A stretch of DNA of 15,956 nucleotides from an uncultured Anaerolineaceae bacterium (GCA_937967805.1 CALBTC010000045.1:1-15956); one strand, 5' to 3'; counted from the stretch's first letter, positions 5,912-13,300 are shown. Notes: a model not told the origin generated them from the letters alone. Numbers and translations are program-made.

Positions 5912-8900
5912 TTGAGCACCGTCTTGCAACGCGTGAAAAATAGTTGGCGCTGGTGGGGAACGGCCGTTTGCCTGGCCCTGTTCCTGCTGATGCACCCTGG
6001 CAGCCACCCTATCTTAGCCCAAGAAGAGCCACCCAATGATTCCCTCGCCGCTGCCCAGGCGATTCTGAACAATATGAGCGTTGCCGAACGCGTGGGACAG
6101 TTGTTTATGGTAACGTTTGAGGGCGATCAGGCCAGCTTTGACAGTGACATTGCCGACTTGATAACCAACTATCACGTTGGCGGTGTGGTCCTTTCGGCCG
6201 ACAATAACAATATCACCGGCTATGGCAATTTAGACAACATCCCCAACCAAACTTCTGAGCTCATCGACAACCTGCAAAGCCTGGCGCTGTTTGGGCAGCC
6301 CATTGTCATTCCCGATGGACCTGAAATAGAAGAGGATGCCGTACCACCTACCCGCCCACCCGCCCCATCCTTTACACCGATTCCCCTTTTTGTAGGAATT
6401 GCCCATGAAGGTGACGGTTATCCAAATACGGCCGTTCTCAACGGCCTAACCAATGTGCCCAGCAACATGGCCATTGGGGCTACCTGGCAGCCTGAACTGG
6501 CACAGCAGGTGGGCGAAGTGGTCGGCCACGAGCTGTCAAATTTGGGGATTAACATGTTGTTTGGCCCCTCGCTGGATGTGCTGGAAAATCCAGACCCGGT
6601 CAGCCCCAGCGATTTAGGCGTGCGCTCCTTCGGTGGCGATCCGTACTGGGTGGGCGTGATGGGCAGCGCCTATACCGTCGGGGTGCATACAGGCAGCAAC
6701 AACCGGATTGCCGTCATTCCCAAACATTTTCCCGGCTACGGTGCCAGCGATCGGCCGCTGCATGAAGAAGTGCCCACCGTGCGCAAATCATTGGAGCAGC
6801 TGCGCCAGATTGAGCTGGCTCCGTTTTTCGCCGTCACCGGCGCCGCCGGCAGATCGGAAGCTGTGGCTGACGGCTTGCTGACGACTCACATTCGCTACCA
6901 GGGATTCCAGGGCAACATCCGCGCCACGACAAACCCTGTTAGCCTGGACCCGTTGGCCTTATCGGCCTTGATGGCCCAGGAGGAGCTTAGCAGTTGGCGC
7001 CGTGCAGGGGGGCTGATTGTATCTGATGCGCTGGGCGTGCGGGCAGTCGAGCGATTTTATGGCCAGGACCAGGGATTTCCCCATCGTGTTGTGGCCAAAG
7101 ACGCCTTTTTGGCCGGCAATGATCTGCTTTACTTGTCTGAATTTGCGCTGGGAGACGCGCCTTACGAAGAGCAATTTCTTAACATTATCGACACGATTTT
7201 GTGGTTCCAGGAACGGTATGAAACGGATGTGGCTTTTCAACAGCAGGTGGATACGGTCGTACTGCGCATCCTTCGCTTGAAGTTACGGCTCTACAACAAC
7301 AGCTTTGAGCCAGAAAATATTTTGCAAACAGACGGTAATTTAGCCGCAATTGACCCGGCAGGTGAAGCCACCACGATTGATGTAGCCCAATCGGGTCTCA
7401 CGCTCATTGCCCCTGACCCGGATGAACTGGTCGAGCGCCTGGTGCGCCCGCCGACGGCCAGCGAAAGCATTGTCATTTTTACCGACATGCGGCAGTTCCA
7501 GCAGTGCAGCGAGTGTCCACCGCAGCCGCTGATTGGTTTGACGGCCGTTGAAGAACGAATGCTGGCTTTATACGGGCCGCAAGCCAGCGCCCAGCTACAG
7601 CCCGAGCAGATCAGCAGCCACAGGTTTGCCGATTTGCAAGCGTTTATTGATGCTGGAACGGAGCCTATCATTTACAACACCGAGCCGATTACACCCACCG
7701 TCGCCCCGGAAAGCAGCCCCACCCCGGAAGACGGCCCTACCCCAACACCACTGCCTACCTCCACACCACCGCCGGCTTTTTTGGTGCAAGAAGATTTGGC
7801 CAACGCCAACTGGATCATCTTTGCCATGCTGGACCAGACGGGGGCAAATTCGCGGGCGCTGAACAACTTTTTGGCCCAGCGCCCCGATCTGGTACGGGAA
7901 CAGCGAGTAGTCGTTTTTGCCTTTAACGCCCCTTACTATCTCGACTCAACGGAAATCACCCAACTTTCGGCCCTGTTTGGCTTGTACAGTCATAATGAAG
8001 CGGCGATTGATACGGCCGTGCGCGCCCTGTTCCAGGAACTCCCGTTTGTTGGCGCCTCTCCGGTGAATATTCCCGGTGCCAGCTATGATTTATTCCGGCA
8101 AACTCAGCCGACGCCTGATCAAATCATTGGCCTCAGCGTAACCAATCTGGACACGGATTCAGCCACGGCCGATGAACCGTTTGCCGTCTCCGTGGGTGAT
8201 ACGCTGCGGCTTAAAACCGGCGTCATTTTGGATCGCAATGGCAACCCCGTGCCCGACGGCACCGTGGTGCGCTTCCGGCAGCGCGACCGGGTAGCCGGCG
8301 TGGAAAACATCATTGATGAAGTTTCCACCATGGACGGTGTGGCCCAATTAGATTACGTGCTGGAATCCCGCACGGAAGGCGGGCAGTTCCGCATTGTGGC
8401 CGAGTCAGGTGCGGCCACCATCTCCCAAGAAATCGACATCATGGTCGGTGCCACGGAGTCCGGCGGTGGCGCACAAATCTCGATCATTGACCCGACTCCT
8501 CAACCCACACCGACTGACGAGCCATCCCCCACGCCAACAGCCACGGCCACCTCGCCCGCCACTGATGCGCCGGAACCGACCAGTACACAACCGCAAACGG
8601 CCGTTCCCCCCGAGGAGCCCGGTATTCGGATTGAACTGTCGGAGTTTTGGTTGCTGACGGCCGTTTTTGCCGGACTGCTGGTTTCCAGCGGCGCAGCCTT
8701 CACGCTGGGCCGCCAGCAAAACGTCTCCCTGGCACAGCAAATCGGCTGGCCGCTCTGGAGCATGATTGGCGGCCTCCTGGCCTACATCTATTTCAGGCTA
8801 GAGCTGCCGGGAGCTGCCGGTTTAGGGGATATGCAGGTACTCGCCGGCTTCCTTATCACGGCCGTTGGTGGACTAGCCGGTTTGCTGCTCTATTGGGTAA

Positions 8901-8932
8901 GGCAAGTGGCGCGTGTTACTGAGGCGGAATAA
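5912..8932 (+). CDS. Surface-anchored glycoside hydrolase family 3 protein
   Basis: A 1006-residue, NagZ/beta-glucosidase-like GH3 protein; by family it would hydrolyse beta-linked sugars, possibly cell-wall N-acetylglucosamine. Order: signal peptide (hydrophobic about 16-28, likely cut after ILA at 36); GH3 barrel (about 50-470) with KHFPGYG (271-277) and Asp372 in VSDAL as expected nucleophile; a GH3 C-terminal-like domain (about 485-720) interrupted by a Pro/Thr-rich segment (593-622) and resuming with AFNAPYYLDSTEI; an Ig-like (bacterial invasin-type) domain (about 733-848); a Pro/Thr/Ser/Glu-rich stalk (about 857-905); three membrane helices (about 912-996). The loop after KHFPG keeps His284, but Pro282 stands where NagZ has the dyad Asp. 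TTG at 5912 is the first possible start (in-frame TAG at 5903), with GGGAG 12 nt upstream; GTG 5933 is an alternative. Confidence 0.88.
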   Translation: MSTVLQRVKNSWRWWGTAVCLALFLLMHPGSHPILAQEEPPNDSLAAAQAILNNMSVAERVGQLFMVTFEGDQASFDSDIADLITNYHVGGVVLSADNNNITGYGNLDNIPNQTSELIDNLQSLALFGQPIVIPDGPEIEEDAVPPTRPPAPSFTPIPLFVGIAHEGDGYPNTAVLNGLTNVPSNMAIGATWQPELAQQVGEVVGHELSNLGINMLFGPSLDVLENPDPVSPSDLGVRSFGGDPYWVGVMGSAYTVGVHTGSNNRIAVIPKHFPGYGASDRPLHEEVPTVRKSLEQLRQIELAPFFAVTGAAGRSEAVADGLLTTHIRYQGFQGNIRATTNPVSLDPLALSALMAQEELSSWRRAGGLIVSDALGVRAVERFYGQDQGFPHRVVAKDAFLAGNDLLYLSEFALGDAPYEEQFLNIIDTILWFQERYETDVAFQQQVDTVVLRILRLKLRLYNNSFEPENILQTDGNLAAIDPAGEATTIDVAQSGLTLIAPDPDELVERLVRPPTASESIVIFTDMRQFQQCSECPPQPLIGLTAVEERMLALYGPQASAQLQPEQISSHRFADLQAFIDAGTEPIIYNTEPITPTVAPESSPTPEDGPTPTPLPTSTPPPAFLVQEDLANANWIIFAMLDQTGANSRALNNFLAQRPDLVREQRVVVFAFNAPYYLDSTEITQLSALFGLYSHNEAAIDTAVRALFQELPFVGASPVNIPGASYDLFRQTQPTPDQIIGLSVTNLDTDSATADEPFAVSVGDTLRLKTGVILDRNGNPVPDGTVVRFRQRDRVAGVENIIDEVSTMDGVAQLDYVLESRTEGGQFRIVAESGAATISQEIDIMVGATESGGGAQISIIDPTPQPTPTDEPSPTPTATATSPATDAPEPTSTQPQTAVPPEEPGIRIELSEFWLLTAVFAGLLVSSGAAFTLGRQQNVSLAQQIGWPLWSMIGGLLAYIYFRLELPGAAGLGDMQVLAGFLITAVGGLAGLLLYWVRQVARVTEAE

Positions 8933-8950
8933 ACAGCTCTAACAACGGCA

Positions 8951-9010
8951 AGACCCTAAGGGTTTAATCTCTAAAAGGTCAGATTGCTCCGGAGCAAACT
9001 CTTAGGGACT
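8951..9010. repeat. Dispersed repeat with AGACCCTAAGGGTTT core, copy 2
   Basis: AGACCCTAAGGGTTT (8951-8965) is the exact reverse complement of 2164-2178. CCCTAAG (8954-8960) pairs with CTTAGGG (9001-9007), and the loop contains a perfect 14-bp palindrome TTGCTCCGGAGCAA (8984-8997). The element sits 18 bp after the GH3 stop and may end that transcript, although it lacks a clear T-run. Confidence 0.65.
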
Positions 9011-9032
9011 GTATAGTTACCTCGCCCTTAAC

Positions 9033-9062
9033 TTGACGGCCCATTGACAGGCTGGTTACAAT
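9033..9062 (+). promoter_or_regulatory. Candidate sigma70-type promoter for EAD/kinase gene
   Basis: TTGACG (9033-9038) and TACAAT (9057-9062) are 18 bp apart, each matching 5 of 6 consensus bases. The start of transcription would be near 9069, leaving a leader of about 34 nt with AGAGGA (9087-9092) before the ATG at 9103. Confidence 0.45.
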
Positions 9063-9102
9063 CACGGAACATCGTAGTGGGAGCTCAGAGGAATGCAGAT
9101 GA

Positions 9103-10425
9103 ATGTCCAATCTTCAATCCATTGAAAGAGCTCAGCTTCGTGACTTTTTGGTCAACCATTTTGGCCAAGATGAGCTGGAGCTGCTTGCCTTTGACCTGGG
9201 CGTGGATTATGAGCTGTTTAACTGCCAGAATAAGCAAAAACTTTCCCTGGAGTTGGTGGCTTATTTTGAACGCCACAACCGGCTCGGCTGCCTGCTGACC
9301 GAAGTTATGCGCCGCCGCCCGCTTAACAATCTGGCCCGCTTGTTGGCCAAAGTGCCGCCTTGTGCCCCCACGACCAAAATCCAGGTGATTGCCCACACTT
9401 CCCCGGAAGTTACCGCTGAGATTGAAGCTTTTTTACAGCTTCTAGCCCAAAAGCACAACCTTAACCGTGAGGCGGTGAGCCTGGTGGCCACTGCCCAGGG
9501 CAGTTTACACCTGCTGCTTAGCCTGCCGCAAGCCGCAGCCAGGACGCTGAAACAGTCCGACAATCAATCTTCTGATGACACTATCGAAATGACTCCTTTT
9601 GCCGAGCTGCCGGAGCGCGTGCAAAAAATCTGGTCTATGATTGCCCTGGAGTGGCCGCCGCTGGCTGTGCAAAATAAACTGCTGCCGCGCATCTCCTGGC
9701 AAAAAGCGGCCGAAATTCACCGGCTAAGAGAAAAAGATGTGCTGCTGCGCCGGCTGGTGACCGGGGATCGGTTCGGGGCGCACGGCACGCGCGTCTCTTT
9801 GGCGGCTTTAAGTGGTTATGCTCAACTGTTGGCGTTAACGGCCGTTCCCGGTGAAAAGCAGGCCGGTTACATAGAAAAATTGGTCCGCGCCTCCGATGAT
9901 TTGTCTGAAAGCCTTACCATTTTGTACAGCCTCATAGGCTCAAGGGATGAGGAAGTAACGGTGCAGTCGCTGCTGCAATACCTGCTGCCGGCCGTTACCC
10001 CTATTACAGAAATGGCTGGAATTCAGCTGGATTTAGACGTGGCCGACGGGCTAATAAAAAGCCGGCAGCTTGTGCGATGCAATCTTGTGTTGTTGGCCCA
10101 GGCGGTTGGGTCGCTGGTGCGACACGCAGTTTTATTGTCGGAGGAAAACGGCCGTGTCCAACTCTCGGCCCATCTGGCAGGCAGCCAATTTGTGATTCAG
10201 GTCCAAGATGAAGGCAAGCCGATCCCCACTGAGGACGTAGAAACGATTTTTGAGGTCCGCGGAACGTGGTCTTATTTACAGGCGCCCGATCCGGCCCAGG
10301 TGGGCAGCGGTCTGGATTTGCCCGTCGTCAAAATGGTCATCCAGCAGATGGATGGCAAGATTTGGTATGAACCAGGCGAAGGGCCGGGAAACACATTTTG
10401 TATTTCGCTGCCTGTGGTGGGCTAG
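9103..10425 (+). CDS. EAD1-like domain fused to degenerate histidine kinase
   Basis: A 440-residue soluble protein. Residues 12-75 (LRDFLVNHFGQDELELLAFD, then LGVDYELF and ELVAYFERHNRL) fit the EAD1-type effector-associated domain, a helical death-fold-like adaptor known from prokaryotic conflict systems. Residues about 90-150 (ending GSLHLLLSLPQAAA) look like a small alpha/beta domain. A HisKA-like helix carries His227 in H-G-T-R-V-S-L-A-A-L-S-G-Y, aligning with the kinase H-box but with Gly, not Glu/Asp, after the His. The ATPase part (about 280-438) keeps Asp369/Gly371 (DEGKPIP) and GSGLDLP (401-407), but the N-box Asn is His341. Reduced or absent kinase activity is likely, so it may act as a scaffold or sensor. 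A competing ATG at 9099, better spaced from the SD, opens only an 8-codon frame ending at 9125. Confidence 0.8.
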   Translation: MSNLQSIERAQLRDFLVNHFGQDELELLAFDLGVDYELFNCQNKQKLSLELVAYFERHNRLGCLLTEVMRRRPLNNLARLLAKVPPCAPTTKIQVIAHTSPEVTAEIEAFLQLLAQKHNLNREAVSLVATAQGSLHLLLSLPQAAARTLKQSDNQSSDDTIEMTPFAELPERVQKIWSMIALEWPPLAVQNKLLPRISWQKAAEIHRLREKDVLLRRLVTGDRFGAHGTRVSLAALSGYAQLLALTAVPGEKQAGYIEKLVRASDDLSESLTILYSLIGSRDEEVTVQSLLQYLLPAVTPITEMAGIQLDLDVADGLIKSRQLVRCNLVLLAQAVGSLVRHAVLLSEENGRVQLSAHLAGSQFVIQVQDEGKPIPTEDVETIFEVRGTWSYLQAPDPAQVGSGLDLPVVKMVIQQMDGKIWYEPGEGPGNTFCISLPVVG

Positions 10426-10458
10426 TATCAGTATTCAGTAATCGGTATTCAGTTTTCA
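10426..10458. repeat. Dispersed repeat of AGTATTCAGTAATCGGT type, copy 1
   Basis: A run of degenerate 9-12 bp units (CAGTATTCAGT, AATCGGTATTCAG, TTTTCAGTTT) follows the kinase stop directly. Related units occur at 12153-12178 and 14041-14120. It abuts the broken end of the peptidase remnant next to it. Confidence 0.6.
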
Positions 10459-10662
10459 GTTTAACGGTCCTGCTGCCAGCCCCCACAGCGTTAAATAGCC
10501 GCCGTAGGATGCGCCATTGAGGAAGATGGCGTCTGGCTGAGCAATCTGTTGCTCAACCAGCCAATCCCGCGCTGCTACCATGTCCATCATTTCTTGACGC
10601 AACCCCCTGCCTGGGCTAGAATTGCCCGTCTGCAAAGCAACATAAAATTTTGCAAGAAGCAT
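10456..10662 (-). pseudogene. Remnant of S9 (prolyl oligopeptidase-like) peptidase
   Basis: On the - strand 68 codons read a clear fragment of an S9-family serine peptidase: DMVAARDWLVEQQIAQPDAI followed by FLNGASYGGYLTLWGLAAGP. The G-x-S-x-G-G nucleophile elbow and the helix before it are intact. A full S9 peptidase has about 600 residues, including a beta-propeller before this point and the catalytic Asp and His after it; none of these is present. The fragment stops abruptly in the next line of the fold, where the neighbouring repeat begins, and upstream of it nothing of the family can be seen. This is a decayed gene truncated at both ends, not a functional small protein. Confidence 0.75.
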
Positions 10663-10687
10663 CTTTAAACAATAGAACGGTTTGAAT

Positions 10688-10723
10688 AACGGGTTAATGC
10701 CATTATTGACCCGTTTATTTTTG
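10688..10723 (+). terminator. Intrinsic terminator-like hairpin
   Basis: AACGGGT (10688-10694) pairs with ACCCGTT (10709-10715), followed by TATTTTTGT. Weak AT pairing extends the stem outwards. It lies upstream of ffh and could end + strand transcripts coming from the kinase gene, keeping ffh expression separate. Confidence 0.5.
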
Positions 10724-10746
10724 TCCCAGCATCGAACAATCTAAAC

Positions 10747-10802
10747 AACCTGCGGGAGGTTTATGACGTTGCCAGGATAGTAAAAGAAACCTCTCGCAGG
10801 TT
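10747..10802. repeat. Inverted repeat directly upstream of ffh SD
   Basis: AACCTGCGGGAGGTTT (10747-10762) is inverted at 10787-10802 with one mismatch (15 of 16), with a 24-nt loop. The hairpin ends 4 nt before the ffh Shine-Dalgarno ACGAGG (10807-10812). It looks like a dispersed palindromic repeat but would also fold in the ffh leader, where it might affect translation (inference). Confidence 0.65.
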
Positions 10803-10817
10803 TCTGACGAGGATTTT

Positions 10818-12152
10818 GTGTTTGAATCATTAGGAAATCGCCTGCAATCTGTGTTTGATAGTTTGCAGCGGCGCGGCAAGCTCACCGAGGCGGATGTCGA
10901 TAAAGCGATGCGCGAAGTGCGTCTGGCTTTGTTGGAAGCTGACGTGAACTTTAAGGTTGTGAAAAGCTTCGTAGAGCGGGTGCGGGAACGTGCCGTCGGC
11001 CAGGAAGTAATGCGCAGCCTGACGCCGGGCCAGCAGGTGGTGAAAATTGTCCAGGAAGAGCTGGTGGAGACGCTGGGTGAGCCGGGCCGCCTTAATTTGG
11101 GGATGCAGTCTCCGGCAGTGATTATGCTCGTGGGTCTGCAAGGTGCCGGTAAAACCACAATGGCCGGCAAGCTGGCGCTTCATTTGCGCAAACAGGGGCG
11201 ACGGCCGTTGCTGGTCGGGGCAGATGTATACCGCCCGGCCGCCATTGACCAACTGCAAACCCTGGGCCGCCAGTTGGATATCCCCGTTTACGACGAAGGC
11301 CCGGAGGCTGACCCGGTTACCGTTTGCGCCAACGGCGTGAAGAAAGCGGCGTCTACCGGTGCCACCACCGTCATTTTAGACACCGCCGGTCGGCTCAACA
11401 TCGACGAAATGATGATGGGCGAAATCAAGGCCATCAAAGAGAAGGTGAAGCCCATCGAAACGCTGCTGGTGGCCGATGCGATGACCGGGCAGGAAGCGGT
11501 GCGCGTAGCTACCGACTTTAACGAAGCGGTCAACATCACCGGGCTTATCATGACCAAAATTGATGGTGATGCCCGCGGTGGTGCCGCCATTTCCATGCGT
11601 GAAGTGACCGGGGTGCCGATCAAATTCCTGGGCACGGGCGAAAAGCTCAACGCCATCGAGGAGTTTCACCCAGACCGTCTCTCCAGCCGCATTTTGGGCA
11701 TGGGTGACGTGATGACACTCATCGAGCGGGCGCAGCAGGAGATGGACCAGGAAGAAGCCGAGAAAGCGGGCAGGAAGATGCTCGAAGGCGATTTTAACCT
11801 GGAAGATTTCTTAAACCAGATGCAGCAAATTAAACGGCTGGGGCCGATTGGCCAGCTGCTGGAAATGATCCCCGGCATGAACAAGATGGCGAAAGATGTG
11901 GATTTGAGCGGAGCCGAGGGCGATTTGAAGCGCATCGAAGCGATTATTCGCTCCATGACGCCGCAGGAACGGCGCAACCCCAAGATTCTCAAGGCCAGCC
12001 GCAAACGGCGCGTGGCCGCCGGCTCCGGCACGACCGTGCAGGACGTGAATGCGCTCTTGAAGCAGTTCCAGGAAATGAAGAAGATGATGAAGCAGTTGAC
12101 AAAAGGGCGCGGACGCGGACTGCGGAATTTGATGAGCGGCTTTGGCCAGTGA
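10818..12152 (+). CDS. ffh: Signal recognition particle protein Ffh (SRP54)
   Basis: The GTPase of the signal recognition particle, which targets nascent membrane and secreted proteins to FtsY and the translocon. It has 444 residues, normal for the family. N domain about 1-95; G domain with GLQGAGKTT (106-114), DTAGRL (188-193), TKID (246-249) and DARGGAA; M domain from about 295 with GDFNLEDFLNQM, IPGMNKM and the SRP-RNA-binding SRKRRVAAGSG (394-404), then the Met/Lys-rich end. The start is GTG at 10818, with ACGAGG 5 nt upstream; no better ATG is present. It heads the ffh-rpsP-khpA-rimM order common in bacteria, though 189 bp with repeats separates it from rpsP. Confidence 0.98.
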   Translation: MFESLGNRLQSVFDSLQRRGKLTEADVDKAMREVRLALLEADVNFKVVKSFVERVRERAVGQEVMRSLTPGQQVVKIVQEELVETLGEPGRLNLGMQSPAVIMLVGLQGAGKTTMAGKLALHLRKQGRRPLLVGADVYRPAAIDQLQTLGRQLDIPVYDEGPEADPVTVCANGVKKAASTGATTVILDTAGRLNIDEMMMGEIKAIKEKVKPIETLLVADAMTGQEAVRVATDFNEAVNITGLIMTKIDGDARGGAAISMREVTGVPIKFLGTGEKLNAIEEFHPDRLSSRILGMGDVMTLIERAQQEMDQEEAEKAGRKMLEGDFNLEDFLNQMQQIKRLGPIGQLLEMIPGMNKMAKDVDLSGAEGDLKRIEAIIRSMTPQERRNPKILKASRKRRVAAGSGTTVQDVNALLKQFQEMKKMMKQLTKGRGRGLRNLMSGFGQ

Positions 12153-12184
12153 TCAGTATTCGGTAAACAGTAATCAGTACCTGG
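12153..12184. repeat. Dispersed repeat of AGTATTCGGT type, copy 2
   Basis: TCGGTAAACAGTAATC (12160-12175) occurs exactly, in inverted orientation, within 14089-14107, and the flanking CAGTATTC unit is like 10426-10458. The element directly follows the ffh stop codon. Confidence 0.65.
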
Positions 12185-12187
12185 CGT

Positions 12188-12213
12188 GTCATTCCCGCGC
12201 AGGCGGGAATCCA
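12188..12213. repeat. REP-like palindrome (ATTCCCGC/GCGGGAAT)
   Basis: ATTCCCGC (12191-12198) pairs perfectly with GCGGGAAT (12203-12210) around GCAG, within GTCATTCCCGCG...GGAATCCAC. This is the very widespread bacterial REP-like element. Read on the - strand it gives the familiar false peptide start DSRLRGND. It probably stabilises or ends the ffh mRNA. Confidence 0.8.
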
Positions 12214-12341
12214 CAGGCTGGATGCGCCCAAAAGCGCTGAATGTTGTAGAATTGATGAGTTAAAAAATGAATGGATGGACGCAAATAGTTGTCCTCCTTA
12301 AATTGTGAAATAATTCTTGAAGTAAGTGGAGATAAAGAGAG

Positions 12342-13022
12342 ATGCTAAAGATTCGATTAAGCCGTACAGGCAAGAAAAGACAGGCCAGCTACCGCGTAGT
12401 TGTGGCTGATATTAACTCGAAACGAGACGGCCGTATTGTAGAGCGCATTGGCCATTACAATCCGCTGGCGGAGCCGTCGGAGTTTGCCATTCAGGAAGAC
12501 CGGGCGCTGCATTGGCTGAGCGTCGGTGCTCAACCGACGGACGCCGTGCGTCGCCTGCTGGACAAGCAAGGCACTTTTGACCGTTTAAGCCGCCTTCATG
12601 CCGGGGAATCCCTGGATGTGCTGGCTGCTGAGGTGAGTGGCACGGCCGTCGTTGCCCCCGAAGCTGTAGAAGAAGCAGCGGAAGAAGAGGAAACGGTCGA
12701 GGAAGAGACCATTGAGGAAGAAGAACCTGTTGAAGCAGAAGAGGAATCAGTGGTGGAAGAAGCCGTTGAGTCCGTCCAGGATGTGGCCGCTGATGTTGCT
12801 GAAGCTGTTGAAGATGCCGTTGAAACGGCCGTTGACGCTGTTGAAGACGCTGTTGAAACGGCCGTTGACGCCGTAGAAGACGCCGTTGAAACCGAAGACG
12901 AAGAAGAAGCTGCTGAGGAAGAGACAGAAGCAGAGGGAGAAACAGCCGAAGAAGAAGCTGCTTCCGATGAAGACCAAGACGAAGAAGAAGCGGAATCTGA
13001 CGAAGACGAAGACAAAGAGTAA
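12342..13022 (+). CDS. rpsP: Ribosomal protein bS16 with long acidic C-terminal tail
   Basis: A 30S subunit protein that helps 16S rRNA fold. Residues 1 to about 85 are a standard bS16: MLKIRLSRTGKKRQASYRVV, then DGRIVERIGHYNP, then the ALHWLSVGAQPTDAVRRLL segment. The usual protein ends near 80-100 residues; this one continues to 226. The tail from about 105 is dominated by Glu, Asp, Ala and Val, and contains an 11-residue repeat AVEDAVETAVD (155-165, 166-176, partial 177-184), ending EEEAESDEDEDKE. The tail should be disordered or form an amphipathic helix. GGAG lies about 10 nt before the ATG. khpA follows after 11 bp, so they are cotranscribed. Confidence 0.96.
   Translation: MLKIRLSRTGKKRQASYRVVVADINSKRDGRIVERIGHYNPLAEPSEFAIQEDRALHWLSVGAQPTDAVRRLLDKQGTFDRLSRLHAGESLDVLAAEVSGTAVVAPEAVEEAAEEEETVEEETIEEEEPVEAEEESVVEEAVESVQDVAADVAEAVEDAVETAVDAVEDAVETAVDAVEDAVETEDEEEAAEEETEAEGETAEEEAASDEDQDEEEAESDEDEDKE
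12804..12893 (+). repeat. 33-bp tandem repeat inside rpsP
   Basis: Units at 12804-12836, 12837-12869 and a partial one at 12870-12893 (2.7 copies) encode AVEDAVETAVD. The first two copies differ at only a few third positions and each carries one AACGGCCGTT. The repeat keeps frame (33 = 11 codons), so length change by slippage would not disrupt the gene. Confidence 0.85.
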
Positions 13023-13033
13023 TTGAGTGATTC

Positions 13034-13276
13034 ATGAAAGACCTCGTTGAATATGTTGTGAAGTCGCTGGTTGAGTCACCAGACGAAGTTTCGATTGCTG
13101 AATATGAAAACCAGGGTGAAACTGTGCTGGAATTGACGGTTGCCGGTTCAGACATGGGTCGCGTCATTGGCAAAAGTGGCCGTGTCATCAATGCCATTCG
13201 CACGGTGGCGCAGGTGGCTGCGGCCAAACAAGGCACCCGCGTTTCTGTAGAACTTGTGGAAACGGGCAATCGCTAA
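13034..13276 (+). CDS. khpA: KH-domain RNA-binding protein KhpA
   Basis: An 80-residue single KH-domain protein. The GKSG loop (46-49) in RVIGKSGRVI matches the GxxG RNA-contact motif, and the fold order fits the family (DLVEYVVKSLV helix, then VLELTV strand, then the GKSG helix-turn and VSVELVE strand). In Gram-positives KhpA pairs with KhpB and affects cell-envelope growth and RNA binding. It lies 11 bp after rpsP, its conserved position, and is followed by a strong terminator. Confidence 0.95.
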   Translation: MKDLVEYVVKSLVESPDEVSIAEYENQGETVLELTVAGSDMGRVIGKSGRVINAIRTVAQVAAAKQGTRVSVELVETGNR

Positions 13277-13300
13277 CTTTCAGGTAATACTTAGGAAATT

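Noticed and set aside
9093..9125. Small upstream frame (ATG 9093 or 9099 to TGA 9125) as a leader peptide
   Set aside because: It overlaps the kinase start and has no amino-acid bias that would suggest attenuation; noted only as a rival start.
11666..12214. 182-codon open frame on the - strand opening with DSRLRGND
   Set aside because: The opening is the usual false translation of the REP-like palindrome at 12191, and the rest is antisense to ffh with no family features.
12289..12316. TTGTCC and TAATTC as a promoter for rpsP
   Set aside because: The -10 match is poor and the AT-rich leader offers several equal choices, so no one site can be supported.
12804..12893. Regular 33-bp repeat considered as a CRISPR array
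   Set aside because: The units are contiguous with no unique spacers and lie in frame inside rpsP.
12412..13269. 285-codon open frame on the - strand, Leu/Gln/Arg-rich
   Set aside because: It is the reverse of the repetitive acidic tail of rpsP and khpA; low-complexity composition explains the lack of stops.
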